Shown here: piece after piece, positions 31,523-42,899 of the stretch
Numbering within the stretch: position 1 is the first letter of the stretch
Layout: the number at the start of each line of letters is the position of its first letter
DNA from: Trichobilharzia szidati
Taxonomy: Eukaryota > Platyhelminthes > Trematoda > Strigeidida > Schistosomatidae
Direction of reading: 5' to 3'
Length of the DNA stretch: 64,000 nt
Assembly (NCBI GenBank): GCA_944472155.2
Contig: OX235279.1
Location: 55,029,564-55,093,563, forward strand
Notes under the pieces: model-generated
What the model was told of the DNA's origin: nothing
The model's database searches: none
What the model saw: the letters and a program-made list of their open reading frames with translations, nothing else
Program-made: the position numbers and the translations under genes

Positions 31523-34055
31523 GGGGTAACATGAGCTTTCACTCTATGCCTTATCCTGAGAGTACCAAAGTTTGCATGCTTTCAAGAAGTCACACCTTGA
31601 ATTTGTCTAGCAGATAATGACAAACTGTTCTAGCAGAATAACTTTCTTATGAACACCTTTAGACTGATATTATTACTTAATTTGAATGATTGAAATGCTA
31701 GAAGTATGCGCGTAACATTCATGAGCACATTTTTCATGATGTTAATAGATTATAATGAGCTTGCTGGTCACGGGCAATAAAAGTACTTTTTATTTACGTT
31801 GCAGAAATTAATTGTGATAGTCTTTTGTGTATTCTGAAATGAAACGAAGATGCATTGAGTTGGTCAGATGCGACTGCATTTTCTTCTTAAAGTGAAGCCA
31901 AATGCACGTTCTGATGTATGTAGTGTAGACTTCCTGATGCATCGCTGTTATTATATCAGTCACTGACACACTATAAAATATACGTGTGTGCTTATTCCTT
32001 TCTTAACTATAGTTTTCAACTGATTCCTCTGAGTTCAACTTTATACTACTCACTGCCAGCCAGTAGTATAAGTTAACATTCCGTTTACCATGTTTTACAT
32101 AACCCAAATAAATATTTCCTACTGAAATTTATTTGCGTAATGTGTAAAAATTCTACTTGGTCTGCAGTGATTATTTTCTTGTAGTTAAGCAGTATTTGCT
32201 GTAAATGCCTGGCGTAGATTCCGCTGTCTATTGGACGTTGTTTATCCTAGTACTTCATTCTTTAACTGAACATTCACGAGTTATTCAATCTTAGAGTGGG
32301 TGAAGATAAACGTTATCGTGATATATTATCGCGTTCACACCTATAGAGGTGTTATGGTCGTTCAGTTTTGCAAAAATAGATTATATTTGACTTTTTTAGG
32401 CTTCTGTAGTCGAAAAAAGCAATTTTGCGGCATTGTGTTCGTATTAATGGGTAAAGTTTTCTTGATATCCCAGACGGTTTATTACTAAAAACAAAGTCAT
32501 CCTATATAAGAAATTTCGTATGGAAAGACAATTATTTGCGTTTTAGAGCCTTAAAGTTGTGTTATTTGCGAGTTGTTTTATATCTTAACTTTTTAAATTG
32601 ACTGCAGGCAGTGGTTGTTGTCATAGCAGTTATTCTGTGAGAATCGAGCATTTTAAAGAGAATTAGCTCACAGACATAATTAAGATGTACGTTTTGAGGA
32701 TGTTAAACACTTTTGTTATCATCCGTGATGATTGGAATGTTCCATAACACATAGAAAAGATCATGCGATGAGTGAGAAAAGCTGCTGGATTTCCTGGTGA
32801 TTATATCCATTTCGATGAAGTTCCTAGTTAAAATTGTTCAGGCGAAGATGTGATACTAGTTTTTTTTACATTGTCGCATGGAATTTCGGGAGACTGTAAT
32901 TGTTCAATGCATAACATGGCATCAGATTATGTTGATATCACTGTGCATTGGCGCAAGAAGAATAGTACAGATGGTCCTTCTAAAATGTCAGACTGCCAAA
33001 AATTAGTGTCATCTTTCTGTCGAATAGTAGCTAGCATCTGTGTCCTACAACTACTACGCCTGTTACTTAGGTTATATCAGTCTTAGTAATTATTCGTTTT
33101 CAGATCACTAAGATATTCTGGGATCCTTAATGAATTACTTGTGGCTATGACGGATATGTAAGATGAACTTATCGATCATATCTTTAAAGCATTTATTATT
33201 AAACAAGTTATCCGTAGGGATTTTGTGATGTTCAGGTTACAGTGCTTGACCCTATGTAGTTACTGCATGCTATTGTGCACGAAAGGACGGTTGGTGAAAA
33301 TGAAGAAAGAATAAAGTTTTTTTAAACTCACTAAGAAACTTCATCAAAATAAAAATTCCGAACAGCTAGAAAATATAACAGCAGTTTCGATGATGATTAC
33401 CTTTCGCAAGTGTAAATCATCTTTCCAAAGTTCAGAAAGATGCCAAAACATCAATACTACTCCATGGGCCCTACGGAAACTCATGAGAGGTCTTACATGT
33501 CAGGTTTTCTTAGGAATTTCAAGCTTGCGGATCTTTCAATTTACTTGTCACTGAAATATCGCTTATCTACTACACCATACTCTTTTTATTTACGCACTAT
33601 TAGACTCCATTTTATCGTAACTGGATAAGCGTTTATTAAAGCTGAGACTTACTCTTTGTGCCTATTAGTGGCTTGCTTAAAGTTGGGTTGCTTTGATTAG
33701 CAACACGATAACACCAGTGTTTAAACCAAGCTGCATTTTCATCGAAAACGTCATAGTTTCCATGCTTACACCGATATAATTAGCATTAAACATTGTAAAG
33801 GTATACTACCATCCCAAGGACTTCATAGACACTTGCCGTATATATCTTGTAGATGGACTTTCAATGACACATTATCGATAATTGTATTTTATGCCATTTT
33901 GCAGTTTATCAGGACGTTGTTCTCCTCTTGAAATGGCTTTTAATTACGTGAGGGCATAGCACTTCGGCAAATATAGTGTTCATTGTGATGGGTTTACACT
34001 TTAACATTTATGATAACCTGTTCTAATTGCTTGTACAATAAATGAACAATCTAAA
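31523..34055. other. No gene recognised
   Basis: AT-rich sequence. The plus-strand open stretches (for example 32850-33086) have no motifs or splice context that I trust. Confidence 0.25.
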
Positions 34056-34061
34056 CTTTTG

Positions 34062-34190
34062 AAAAAGTATTAATTTATGATACTTCACGATTGCAATTTA
34101 CGACATAACTTATTGCGCCTGCAGAAATGGCATGCATTCCTTGTAAACACCTGTTTATACGACTTATTAAATTATTATTTGCTTGGTGCT
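34062..34190 (+). repeat. Dispersed LINE 3'-tail-like repeat, inverted copy
   Basis: This is the reverse complement of the repeat at 18649-18760. It shares AATTTATGATACTTCACGAT and TGTAAACACCTGTTTATA, and ends in TAAATTATTATT. Confidence 0.5.
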
Positions 34191-34348
34191 ATACTTTAGA
34201 AGATGAACAATGTGTGTGACAGTTAAAACCACAGAAGAATGCTGTCATGACTGAAGAATGAGAAAGGAGAATAAACCTTTTCCAGCAAAGGTAGGCAAAT
34301 ATAAAGATTCAAATTTATTGGTTGAGGATAGAAGGCTTCGAGCCTATG

Positions 34349-35895
34349 TTAATCCTTTTCTAGTAAATTTCTGTGGTTGTCCAAACCCTTCTTGGACGAA
34401 TCAGTTGAGGTTGCAGACACCACTTTTTCTGGGAGTCGGTTCCAAGAGTTTATGACTCGATGTGAGAACCTGTACTCAACAGCAATATGATTTCTTCTTG
34501 GCTTTTGAACTCTCCTGCTATGTCCTCTAAGGTGTTCCGACATGGTGGGAAGGAAAAGAGAGAATAGGTCAGGTCCGTACTCATTATTTAAAATTTTAAA
34601 CATTGTGATTAAATCTCCTCTCTGCCTACGGTATGACAAGGAGAAGAGATTTAAACTTTCTAGTCTTTCCTCGAATGATAAATTAGTCATTCCGAGAACC
34701 ATACGTGTTACCTTCCTTTGAACCCTTTCTGGAATGTGTGAATCCCCTTTTAGACAAGGGCTGGCGGCCTGGATGCAGTTTCCCAGTCTTGCCCTCACCA
34801 GAGATGTAAATAAGGAGGTGAACATATCTCTGGTGATTCTAGTGAAGGCTCTGCGAATTGCCTATAATGACCTGAAACTACGTGCAGCCACCGCGCGGCA
34901 CTGTGCTGTAGTTTTTAAGTCGTGGCTAACTATGACACCTAAGTCCAAGTGAGTCTGAACTGATGGAAGTGTTACTCCCTCTAGTTCGTAGGAGCTCGTG
35001 CTTGCTTGTCCAATGTGCATTGTTGCACATTTTGCCACATTTATCGGGAGCATCCATCCTATGGACCACTCTGACAGTTTGTTGAGGTCCTCTTGCAACG
35101 TGGACGTGTCACTGTTGCCCTTCAGCTCTCTCCAAATTTTTAAGTCATCTGCGTATAGGACCATAGGGGATTCGGTGAGCAGAGATAACTCATTGATATA
35201 CAAAATAAATAGGAGAGGTCCGAGTACCGTGCCTTGTGGCACTCCGCTACGTACTGCTGTCCAAGGGGAGAGTTTCGAGTTGATCCTAACCCTCTGCCTC
35301 CTATCTATGAGGAATTCTCTGAGCCAGTTTAGTAAGCTGCCTTTGATACCAAGACTTTCCAACTTCATGAGTAGTCTTATGTGAGGTACTTTATCAAAGG
35401 CTTTGCTGAAGTCTATGAAGACGACGTCAGTGGGTCTTCTGTTGTCCCTTGATTTGACCCAGCTTTCTCTTGCAGTGAGAAGATTTGACAGGGATGAGAG
35501 GTTCCTTCGGAAGCCATGTTGCGCTCTAGATAATAAGCTTCTATTATCTAGATATGCCATGATGCTTTCCTTGATGATTCTTTCCAGTGTCTTGATTAAA
35601 GTGCTAGTGAGACTGATAGGCCTGTAATTTGAAGGGCTTTGTCTTGATCCTCCTTTGTGGATGGGGGTTACTATGGCGTCTTTCCAGTCACGCGGTAACG
35701 CTCCATTTTGGAGAGAAAGCTTGAAGATCGTAGTCAAAGGGCCAGCTTTGTGGGCTGATAGCTCCTTGAGAAGCCTTGGATGAAGATTATCAGGACCCAA
35801 TGATTTCCCTGCATCTAGTTTCATTGGGCAGTTGAGCACGATGCCTTGGTCGATGTCAACGGAATCTATCCCCCTTAGTTTTTCCCGGGCTACTG
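34349..35895 (-). pseudogene. LINE ORF2, reverse transcriptase part
   Basis: RT boxes in order: SLGPDNLHPRLLKEL (about 35800), NYRPISLTSTLIKTLERI (about 35620), AQHGFRRNLSS (about 35525), VVFIDFSKAFDKVPHIRLL (about 35410), RSGVPQGTVLGPLLFILYI (about 35250) and VLYADDLKIW (about 35160, catalytic YADD). A TAG at about 34862 lies in the same frame as the C-terminal part (34825-34349), which carries PERVQRKVTRMVLGM. The same stretch of C-terminus occurs unchanged at 13656-14000. Confidence 0.85.
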
Positions 35896-35905
35896 AAGAA
35901 AGACT

Positions 35906-36577
35906 ATAACATATTACGCAGGATGTTAAAGGTTGTCAGCAGGGTTAGCAACGTGCCACTTAGCCAGCTTGTTAATATTCTGGTCGACAGGTATATGGAC
36001 TCCTGTGAGAAATGGGCCAAGTCCATTTTATCTAACTCACATCACCCTCTTCACTCACAAATCTCCCCCTGCATCTCATCAGGTAAAACCAGAAGCCTAT
36101 ATAGAACACTATATGCTCGCACCAGCAAGTACAAAAACTCAACCATACCCTACTTAGCTCGTGTTCTGTGTGATAAAGAAAGCATTAGGCGTGACACCTA
36201 TAATTCATTAAATAGTCAGTAGCACAACTGGATCTCGTCTTTCCAACTCATATCATTTATAGGTACAACATTTTCTTTCTTTTCCTATTCTCTCTCTTTT
36301 TTTCGTTTTGTGCTGCTTTGTTTCTTTCTCTCGCTTACGCCAGTAAATATGACAGCTCCTACTTTTCTAACACCTTCAAACACTGTTCAGCTTTACCTTT
36401 GCTACCGACATGCCAATATTTTGTTGTAATAATGAACTGTGATTTCCTTAATCTATGTGGAACTCTATTTATTGATAATGTACTAACTGGATGCAATACT
36501 GTAGTAAAAATGCTGAGAATTCCATTCTGTACCACATGTACTGTTTTGGAATAAAGCAAATTATTATTATTATTATC
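35906..36577 (+). mobile_element. Nested 5'-truncated LINE 3' end (plus strand)
   Basis: The host LINE's coding frame is interrupted cleanly: EEHE before and SLSSVAREKLRG after are contiguous in the host once this segment is removed. The insert has 99 open codons (35923-36222) including KWAKSILSNSHHPLHSQISP and LARVLCDKESIRRDTYNSL, typical of CR1-type C-termini. A 350-bp 3' UTR follows, then GGAATAAAGCAAATTATTATT. The ATT microsatellite end is typical of CR1-like elements. No clear target duplication was found. Confidence 0.75.
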
Positions 36578-37854
36578 TCATGTTCTTCTGATGCAGCCAG
36601 AGCTGATCCTATAGGCAGTAATGACTCCTGAGTGAAGACTTGGGAGAAGTAGTTTGCCATTGCTTCTGCTTTTTCTTGATCTTCTTCGATTGTATCATTG
36701 TCAATAGTCAGGTTTGGGACACCATTGGATCTTTTATTCCTGAAGTTCATGTACGAGAAAATTTTCTTAGGTTGTGCCTTTGCATTTTGAGCCAGGTGTG
36801 CTTCGAATTTCATCATTGATTGGCGGATTTCTGCAATAGCTTTATTTCTAGCAGTGTTATATAATTGCCTGGTCTCAGAAGTCTCAAGTGTGGCAGACAA
36901 GTTCCAACATTTGTGTTTGCGTCTGAGTAACTTACGAATCTCTCGGTTTATCCAAGGGCGGCAATGTTTCCGACCCTTTGGGACAGACCAAGGGATGAAA
37001 GGTTCAGTTGCTTGGGCGTAAAGTTGTTTAAATTGGTTCCATGCGACTTCCACTTGGGACTCTGGGTTGATGTACCAGTTTACTGAGTTGGCTGCTGAGA
37101 CGATCGCATTTATATCAGCTTTCCAAACGTTTGGTCAAGATGGGGTTTTGGCCCTTGCTGTGAACTCGAAAGTGAGCACAGCATGGTCACTTCTTCCTTA
37201 AGGAGGAAGATGTTGTATGAAATCCACATCCTCACCGTGGGAGAACATTGGGTTCAGAGTTGAGGAGGAGTGCTGTGAGTCATAGCGCGTGGGCTTAATA
37301 ATATGTTGGACTAGAGCTAACGATATACTAGATTCCAGCAGTTTACGATCAAAGAAGTTGATTGAAGATGGAGATGTTAGGCTCGTCCAGTCAACTGTTG
37401 GGGCGTTGAAGTCGCCAACTACGAGACTTCGACATTTCGAGGTCCAGGAGCCTAGCTTCTCTTTCAGGAAGTCATCTGCACTTCAGTCAGGACTGCGGCA
37501 CATAGCAATGAGGTCAATGTCTTGGCCTATGCATTTAAGTCTGCAGCGTAGAAGTTCGCACGACTCATTTTCGCGAGCGAGTGCTTCGATACTACGCACG
37601 GTTAAGCATTTCTTGAGGTAGGTGACTACGCCACCTCCTTTGCGGTTTAGTCAGTCCACCCTATGCACTTCGAAGTTTGCCAGGTTAACTTCGTTGTCAG
37701 TGACATCGGGTGCGAGCCATGTCTCTGTGATAATAATTACATCCGGGTTTCCGGAGGCTATCATGTTAACCAGCTCAGTCCGTTTATTTAACAGGCTGTG
37801 GGCGTTTGTGTAGCAAACTGTCAATTCAGTTTGGTGCTTCCCCGGCCTACCCAC
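36578..37854 (-). pseudogene. LINE ORF2, endonuclease and linker part
   Basis: Endonuclease motifs: TNAHSLLNKRTEL (about 37815), VIIITETWL (about 37735), VVGDFNAPTVDW (about 37405) and SDHAVLTFEF (about 37180). Four in-frame stops interrupt the frame. Three read as TGA where CGA (Arg) fits the context (about 37645, 37480 and 37135); one is TAA for a Leu codon (about 37200). The linker (37053 on) has RPWINREIRKLLRRKHKCWN and FSYMNFRNKRSNGVPNL. No frame shift is needed across the endonuclease. Confidence 0.8.
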
Positions 37855-38040
37855 AGAGGTTTCGGGATCACTAAACTGCGAACTCGGACAACCCGAAAAC
37901 CCTTAATCTTAAGGTTCTTTTCGACGTTTCGGCGTCGCTCGCTTAATTCTAGGGCCACAGACTCTTTTGACACGGTCTGCTAGGCTTAAGTCGGCGTGGA
38001 CATACATGCCTGATCCTGTAAGAATAGAGCGTTTAACTTT
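37855..38040 (-). pseudogene. LINE ORF1 C-terminal-like remnant
   Basis: The minus frame YVHADLSLADRVKRVCGPRI resembles the family's v.itedRSL..R.....LR segment near the end of ORF1. It has two stops. The element appears 5'-truncated at about 38040. Confidence 0.45.
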
Positions 38041-41000
38041 TACATTACTTTTTTCTAACTTCAGCGATTTAAAAAATACACTTTATTCACTTATTTGCAG
38101 ATGTCCGGAAACGTCAATCAACCTGGTCACAGCAATTCGACATCGCCGAAATAATTACGAAAAAAAATTGTGTAAAGACATTTACTTGTTATTATTTTTC
38201 ATTAAATATATTTAACATCCTGCTTACCATACTTTTCTTATTCTATCTGAGTGAAACTAAATTTGTCATCATGACGAGATGGAGGCCTCACTGATCAATG
38301 AGACTTGAGAAAGTAATTGTTGGCATAATTCAACATAAACGAAACCTTACTACGATTGCTACAGCTCAATCTTTTCAATTATTTGTCTCGTGTACACTTC
38401 AACTTACACTATACGTTAACACCCGTAATCATATGGATTGACATCACGCTTTAAGTGAAATAATTTTAATGCACAACTTTTGAATACACTTAACTTTATA
38501 CGAAATCGAACTCAACTGCAGTGCCCAAGTTCTATTCTTATTTTTCAAATATGTAAGTTAGGTATTTTTGTCATTGGTCCCTACGGATTTACCTAGGACT
38601 GGGAGACGAAATCGTGTAACTTTAGGCAGATGTTTAGGCTTGACTAAAGCGCTTATAATTCACCACTTATATCGATCGATAGTGTTCCTACAGAATTACA
38701 CTTACGTATAGTGGCGAGTTCATATCCTAGAGAGTACCGGTCCGGCATGCCGTACTCCCACTGCAAGTATATCAAGTAGAACACAAGAATATTAGATAAA
38801 AAATTTTATTTCGCTGCAACGCAAACAAGTTTATTAACATGTATGGGATGTGCACAGTTTAAGATGAAAGTCTTCGTTTGGGAAGTATCTCCCATTATTC
38901 TACGGAAACTGCCCAGTGTCCAAATCGCCTCACCTTTAAATTCTTCGCAATTCAAGTAAACAGAACTGTTTGCCCACATCCGAAGTTATCCGATATCACG
39001 AACTGGAAAAAAATATCTGCAAGGTTATAAGTGAATGAGCGAACTTACCTTCACTTGCTGTTGTATGTAGAATCAATTACTACAACTGATTATGCAAATG
39101 TATCTGGTCATAAGTCGCGAAATACTCGTCAGTGGTTTTCGGATGTCTTTGTCCAAATGCGACTACATCTGCTTCCACTGAATTCAACTAACTGACAGAC
39201 CTCATTACGACTCGACATTCCTAAAAGTGATACAGATTAAATTCACTTACGTAAATTAAGCATTTACATGGTTAACATGCATGATTGAAGTATTCAATAA
39301 ATTCAGTCATCATAGTCTACACTTCTTTTGAAATGTGGAGCACATTAATGGTGCAGAAAATACCATGAATTTTACGCATATACAATATCATTAACTGCCA
39401 GTAATTGTGTCATGGAATCATACTACAAGAATACATTTATCAATACTTTGTTGGTGGTCTGAGGGACAAAAATATTAGAGCGAAACATAGAGGCTAGATG
39501 AAAGTTCCACAAAGTTGTCTCACTACTATACAATGTCTCATTTGCCGATTTTTCCTCTGCATGTGAACGTAGCCACATACTGGTATGTGAAAATGGTTGT
39601 CACTGTTAGCAATATATAAGTTCCTCGTCTCTTGAGTCTACTAATGCGTCCGCAGCTTCTTACATATGTGCTGCTTCCGCTCGCACTAATTACCTGCAAT
39701 GAAATTCTAGAAAAAGGTTTCGTTAGAGAAGCACATTATTGCCACAGTTAATTCGCAAGAAATATAGGATACCAGACTACCAGTTTCAAGGGAGTTTCTA
39801 ACGAAAAGAGCATTGTATCTGTATAAGAAACAGTGAAACAAAGTTAGGATAGTCAAATGTTACATTTATAGTCATCAAAGTTGCTTGCAAACCACGCATA
39901 ATAACCACACAAAGCCGCATACGATAGCACCTACTTAGGACGAATCAAAAATCCAATAGACCGCCACTGTACTAGCCGATGAAAGACGAGAAAACCTGAA
40001 GCGTGGTAAATTTAAAACGCGATGAAGTTTATCCTCACTCCCGCCCTTGACATTGCTCGTCTGTTGTTTTTTATGAAGTCGATTGACAGTGTATATAACG
40101 GCATTCAGCCACAGACAATTCCACTTATGCTTCAAGCCCCGAAGTAGTGTGAATGCACCAATAACATTGGGACGCTTAGTCAGTAAGTTCGTGACTTCAG
40201 GTAAATAAAACTATGATCATGAATTAAATATGCTCAGCGGAGTGTTGTGATTTCAGACAGGATTCCTGGTAATTTTTGAGTTAGGTGTGGGGAAAATTAC
40301 GTCGAAGTTAAGGATAAGTAGAGGTTATTTTAACCTATCAAGGAATGTATTAGCGCTGGTCCGAATTAAATTCTGCTGGGTCTTCGGATAGTTTCTCACT
40401 AGGATTAGGTTAAAATGGATTAAGGTTAGAAGACGTGGGCGAATGTCTATATAGAATGTCGTTTATTTACCATGATGACACTCCAGTGCGAAACTGAGGG
40501 GCGTTTTTATCACATGTCACAGAAGGACATATTTGTTACAGCCACTGCACGAACATCTCTCTGAAGAAACGGACTCGCAATCTTCAACCAAATCAAAGAC
40601 AAAACTAAATGTTCCAAACAGAATTATATTGACAATAAACTGTTGAAGAACTGCAAGATCATTGTTCTGTTTGACAGAATCTATCAGATAAACATGGTAC
40701 AGAACTTCAGTTATAAGGTTATTTGGCATCAAAATACCAAAGGCACAATGGTTGAATCTAAAAATAGCTCACAGGTAACAAAGCTGAGCATTCAAACAAA
40801 AAATGAACTAGAGTTCTACAAATAGCAAGCGGTCTAATTAACACAGAATACAAAGTGGTATATAAAGGGGAATTTCGCTATTTGAAGATGCAACATTAGC
40901 CATGGCAAACTACGTAGCAATTTCATGCCTTTTTATTCGTAATTTTCATAACTACACTTGTTTCTCTCTAAATCACGGAATATACACATTGGATCATAGG

Positions 41001-41450
41001 AATTATTAAAAAGACGGTTGCAAAGAAGAAAATTTTCTTTTACTCTTTTCTTTTTGACGAAGTCATCAACTAGGCTGTACATTCGTGTACTTATATTACA
41101 TGTGTGAGAAAGTTCCAGAATTATTTCCGGTCAGAGGTCAGATTAATAAAATTACTAAGTGTAATAAACAGAAGATAGGTAGTGACTCTATTCTACAAAT
41201 ATTTCAGGCCAAATGTCAAATTAGAAATTACAGTGTGTAATAATCAGCAAGATCGGGTAGAAAAGACAAACTAGGATTATAATTACTAGAAAACTAGTCA
41301 GTTGGTATAATTACGGGTTAAGAATGTAGTATTAAAGAAATGCGTAAGAGGTTCGGACATATAAAGATAAGAACAGTAACCAAATCTAATAATGCAGTTC
41401 GGGATTGAAAAGGTAAATATAAAAAATAAATGGGACGGTTGGACAATCTA
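38041..41450. other. No gene recognised
   Basis: No supported frames or repeats. The minus-strand stretch around 41030-41100 shows a TTGATGAC motif but no matching GAA and stem, so no ribozyme is called. Confidence 0.25.
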
Positions 41451-41486
41451 GGTAATAGGAAAATCATTATTGGTGAGACTGACTTT

Positions 41487-41850
41487 TCATGATTGCCACG
41501 GTAGGGACAACGGTTGGACGTATTTCATTTGGACACATAGAATAGGCTCGAGCTTTTGGATCGCCAGTGCCTCAGCTATTCCTAGATATCTTGATTTCAA
41601 TCCCTTTGGTCGTTTGGATCGGATCTTATATATGGCTTTGAAAGACTTTTCATATGGGGCTGGATGTCCAGAATTCACCAGATTTTCGGCTATCGAACTG
41701 TATACCCTTTGTCTTGTATACACTTGTCTTATACGTAAAAGTTGCCTTTCTCAGGCAACTGGTAGGCTCTTCACCATTGATATTTCCCTACTTCCAGGTG
41801 ATTTGGATTTAAATGCCTCCTCAGAGCTGGACGCGTAACTCGTTGCATTC
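41487..41850 (-). pseudogene. Penelope-like element, GIY-YIG C-terminal fragment
   Basis: The minus frame reads YSSIAENLVNSGHPAPYEKS, then FKAIYKIRSKRPKGLKSRYL, AEALAIQKLEPILCVQ and YVQPLSLPW with a stop at 41487. PLE endonucleases end with SSI..HLvdsgH....F.vI, then AEA..I...kP.LC.Q...vqPLsLPW. Upstream (to 41850) the sequence is too decayed to read the GIY and YIG strands. It belongs to a different subfamily from 49160-50215, judging by the residues in the tail. Confidence 0.65.
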
Positions 41851-42640
41851 CTGAGGCTTTCGCTCATAAGCGCGTCATACAATGAACACTAAAGTCAAAC
41901 TCACTGTGGCTCAGAAGTTAGATCTACTTCCGTTGTCTTAAAATTTTTCATAGCGAAAGGCATGGAGAAAAGGTATAACAAAGTGGTAGTCATTCCTTAG
42001 GTTCATGACGTTGGTCCATTCTTTTGTCACGCACTCTTGAGAGCTTGCGAGTTCTCTGAATTTTGTGAACAGATGGTCTTGAATTACCAAAGTAAAATGT
42101 CTACAAAAAGATAAGCGCATCATTCGCGTTGTGAATTTCCTATCCTGTGAAGTTGTAAAAGTTTACCTTATTCACTGATGACAGAAACTAAGTTTCATTA
42201 TAGTGTCAATATGACGTCGAACTGACCAATAATAATGAGGAAATCTCGTATAACACTTTCCTGTCGAGAAAAAGAAGACATATCTAGCGAAGGTCAATTG
42301 TCACTTTCTCGTTTGTTGAAGTAAAATTCTAGCCACAAAATAGTTAACTTACTTCAAAATTGTCAGTTAATTAGATATAAACCCCTTCCCGTGACAGAAG
42401 AGGAAGTTGAACATCAAATCTGGACAGACACTAAAGTTGTGACATTTATTATTTTCTCATGCGTTCCCAAGGAGTTTCCACTCTTTAGAGAGGCTGGAGA
42501 AGATGCAACATAGATTAACAGTGGTATGCCCGCTTGTGTCTGCTGCAGGTCTTAAGTAGACAAAATAATTGTGGAATCCGTTTAAATACACTTGAGCATG
42601 TGGCTGTTGAATGCAACCTGCCACCACGAATATTACCTAA
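41851..42640. other. No gene recognised
   Basis: Nothing supportable beyond the edge of the PLE relic. Confidence 0.25.
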
Positions 42641-42658
42641 GTAGCCAGGGATCGTAGA

Positions 42659-42754
42659 TGAACGCCCGGAGGTAAGACAACAATTTACCACCTGGTAAGG
42701 ATGCTTGACTGTATACCTTCAGCTCAGCAAGTAGAATTAAAAACTGAAGGCTGG
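42659..42754. repeat. Dispersed repeat, copy 1 (pair with 45674-45770)
   Basis: It shares GAACGCCC, ACCAC.TGGTAA.GATGCTT and ACTGTATACCTTCAGCTCA with the second copy at 45674-45770, in the same orientation. Family unknown. Confidence 0.5.
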
Positions 42755-42899
42755 CAGTGTTTAGTGAAGAATGACATAGTCTGATAACTCTGAGGAGTAA
42801 TCTACCACTACAGCTCACTACCCGTACCAAGGGGTTGCGAGGACTCGAAGACAAAACCTGCAGGTAGTAAAATGCTGGTGTTGGCATCATTAGTAAAAC

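Larger units (their letters stand above)
34302..38040 (-). mobile_element. CR1-like LINE with young sequence, split by a nested insertion
   Basis: Minus strand order: an ORF1 tail-like segment (about 38035-37860), endonuclease (37854 to about 37180), linker (37053-36580), the nested element (36577-35906), RT (35839-34862) and a C-terminal part ending at 34349. All RT boxes are well preserved. Inactivation comes from the insertion and a handful of point stops. The 3' end at about 34302 is nearly identical to the short copy at 13608-14067, which argues for recent activity of the family. Confidence 0.85.

Noticed and set aside
41030..41100. Possible hammerhead near TTGATGAC on the minus strand
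   Set aside because: No GAA at the required place and no pairing stems.
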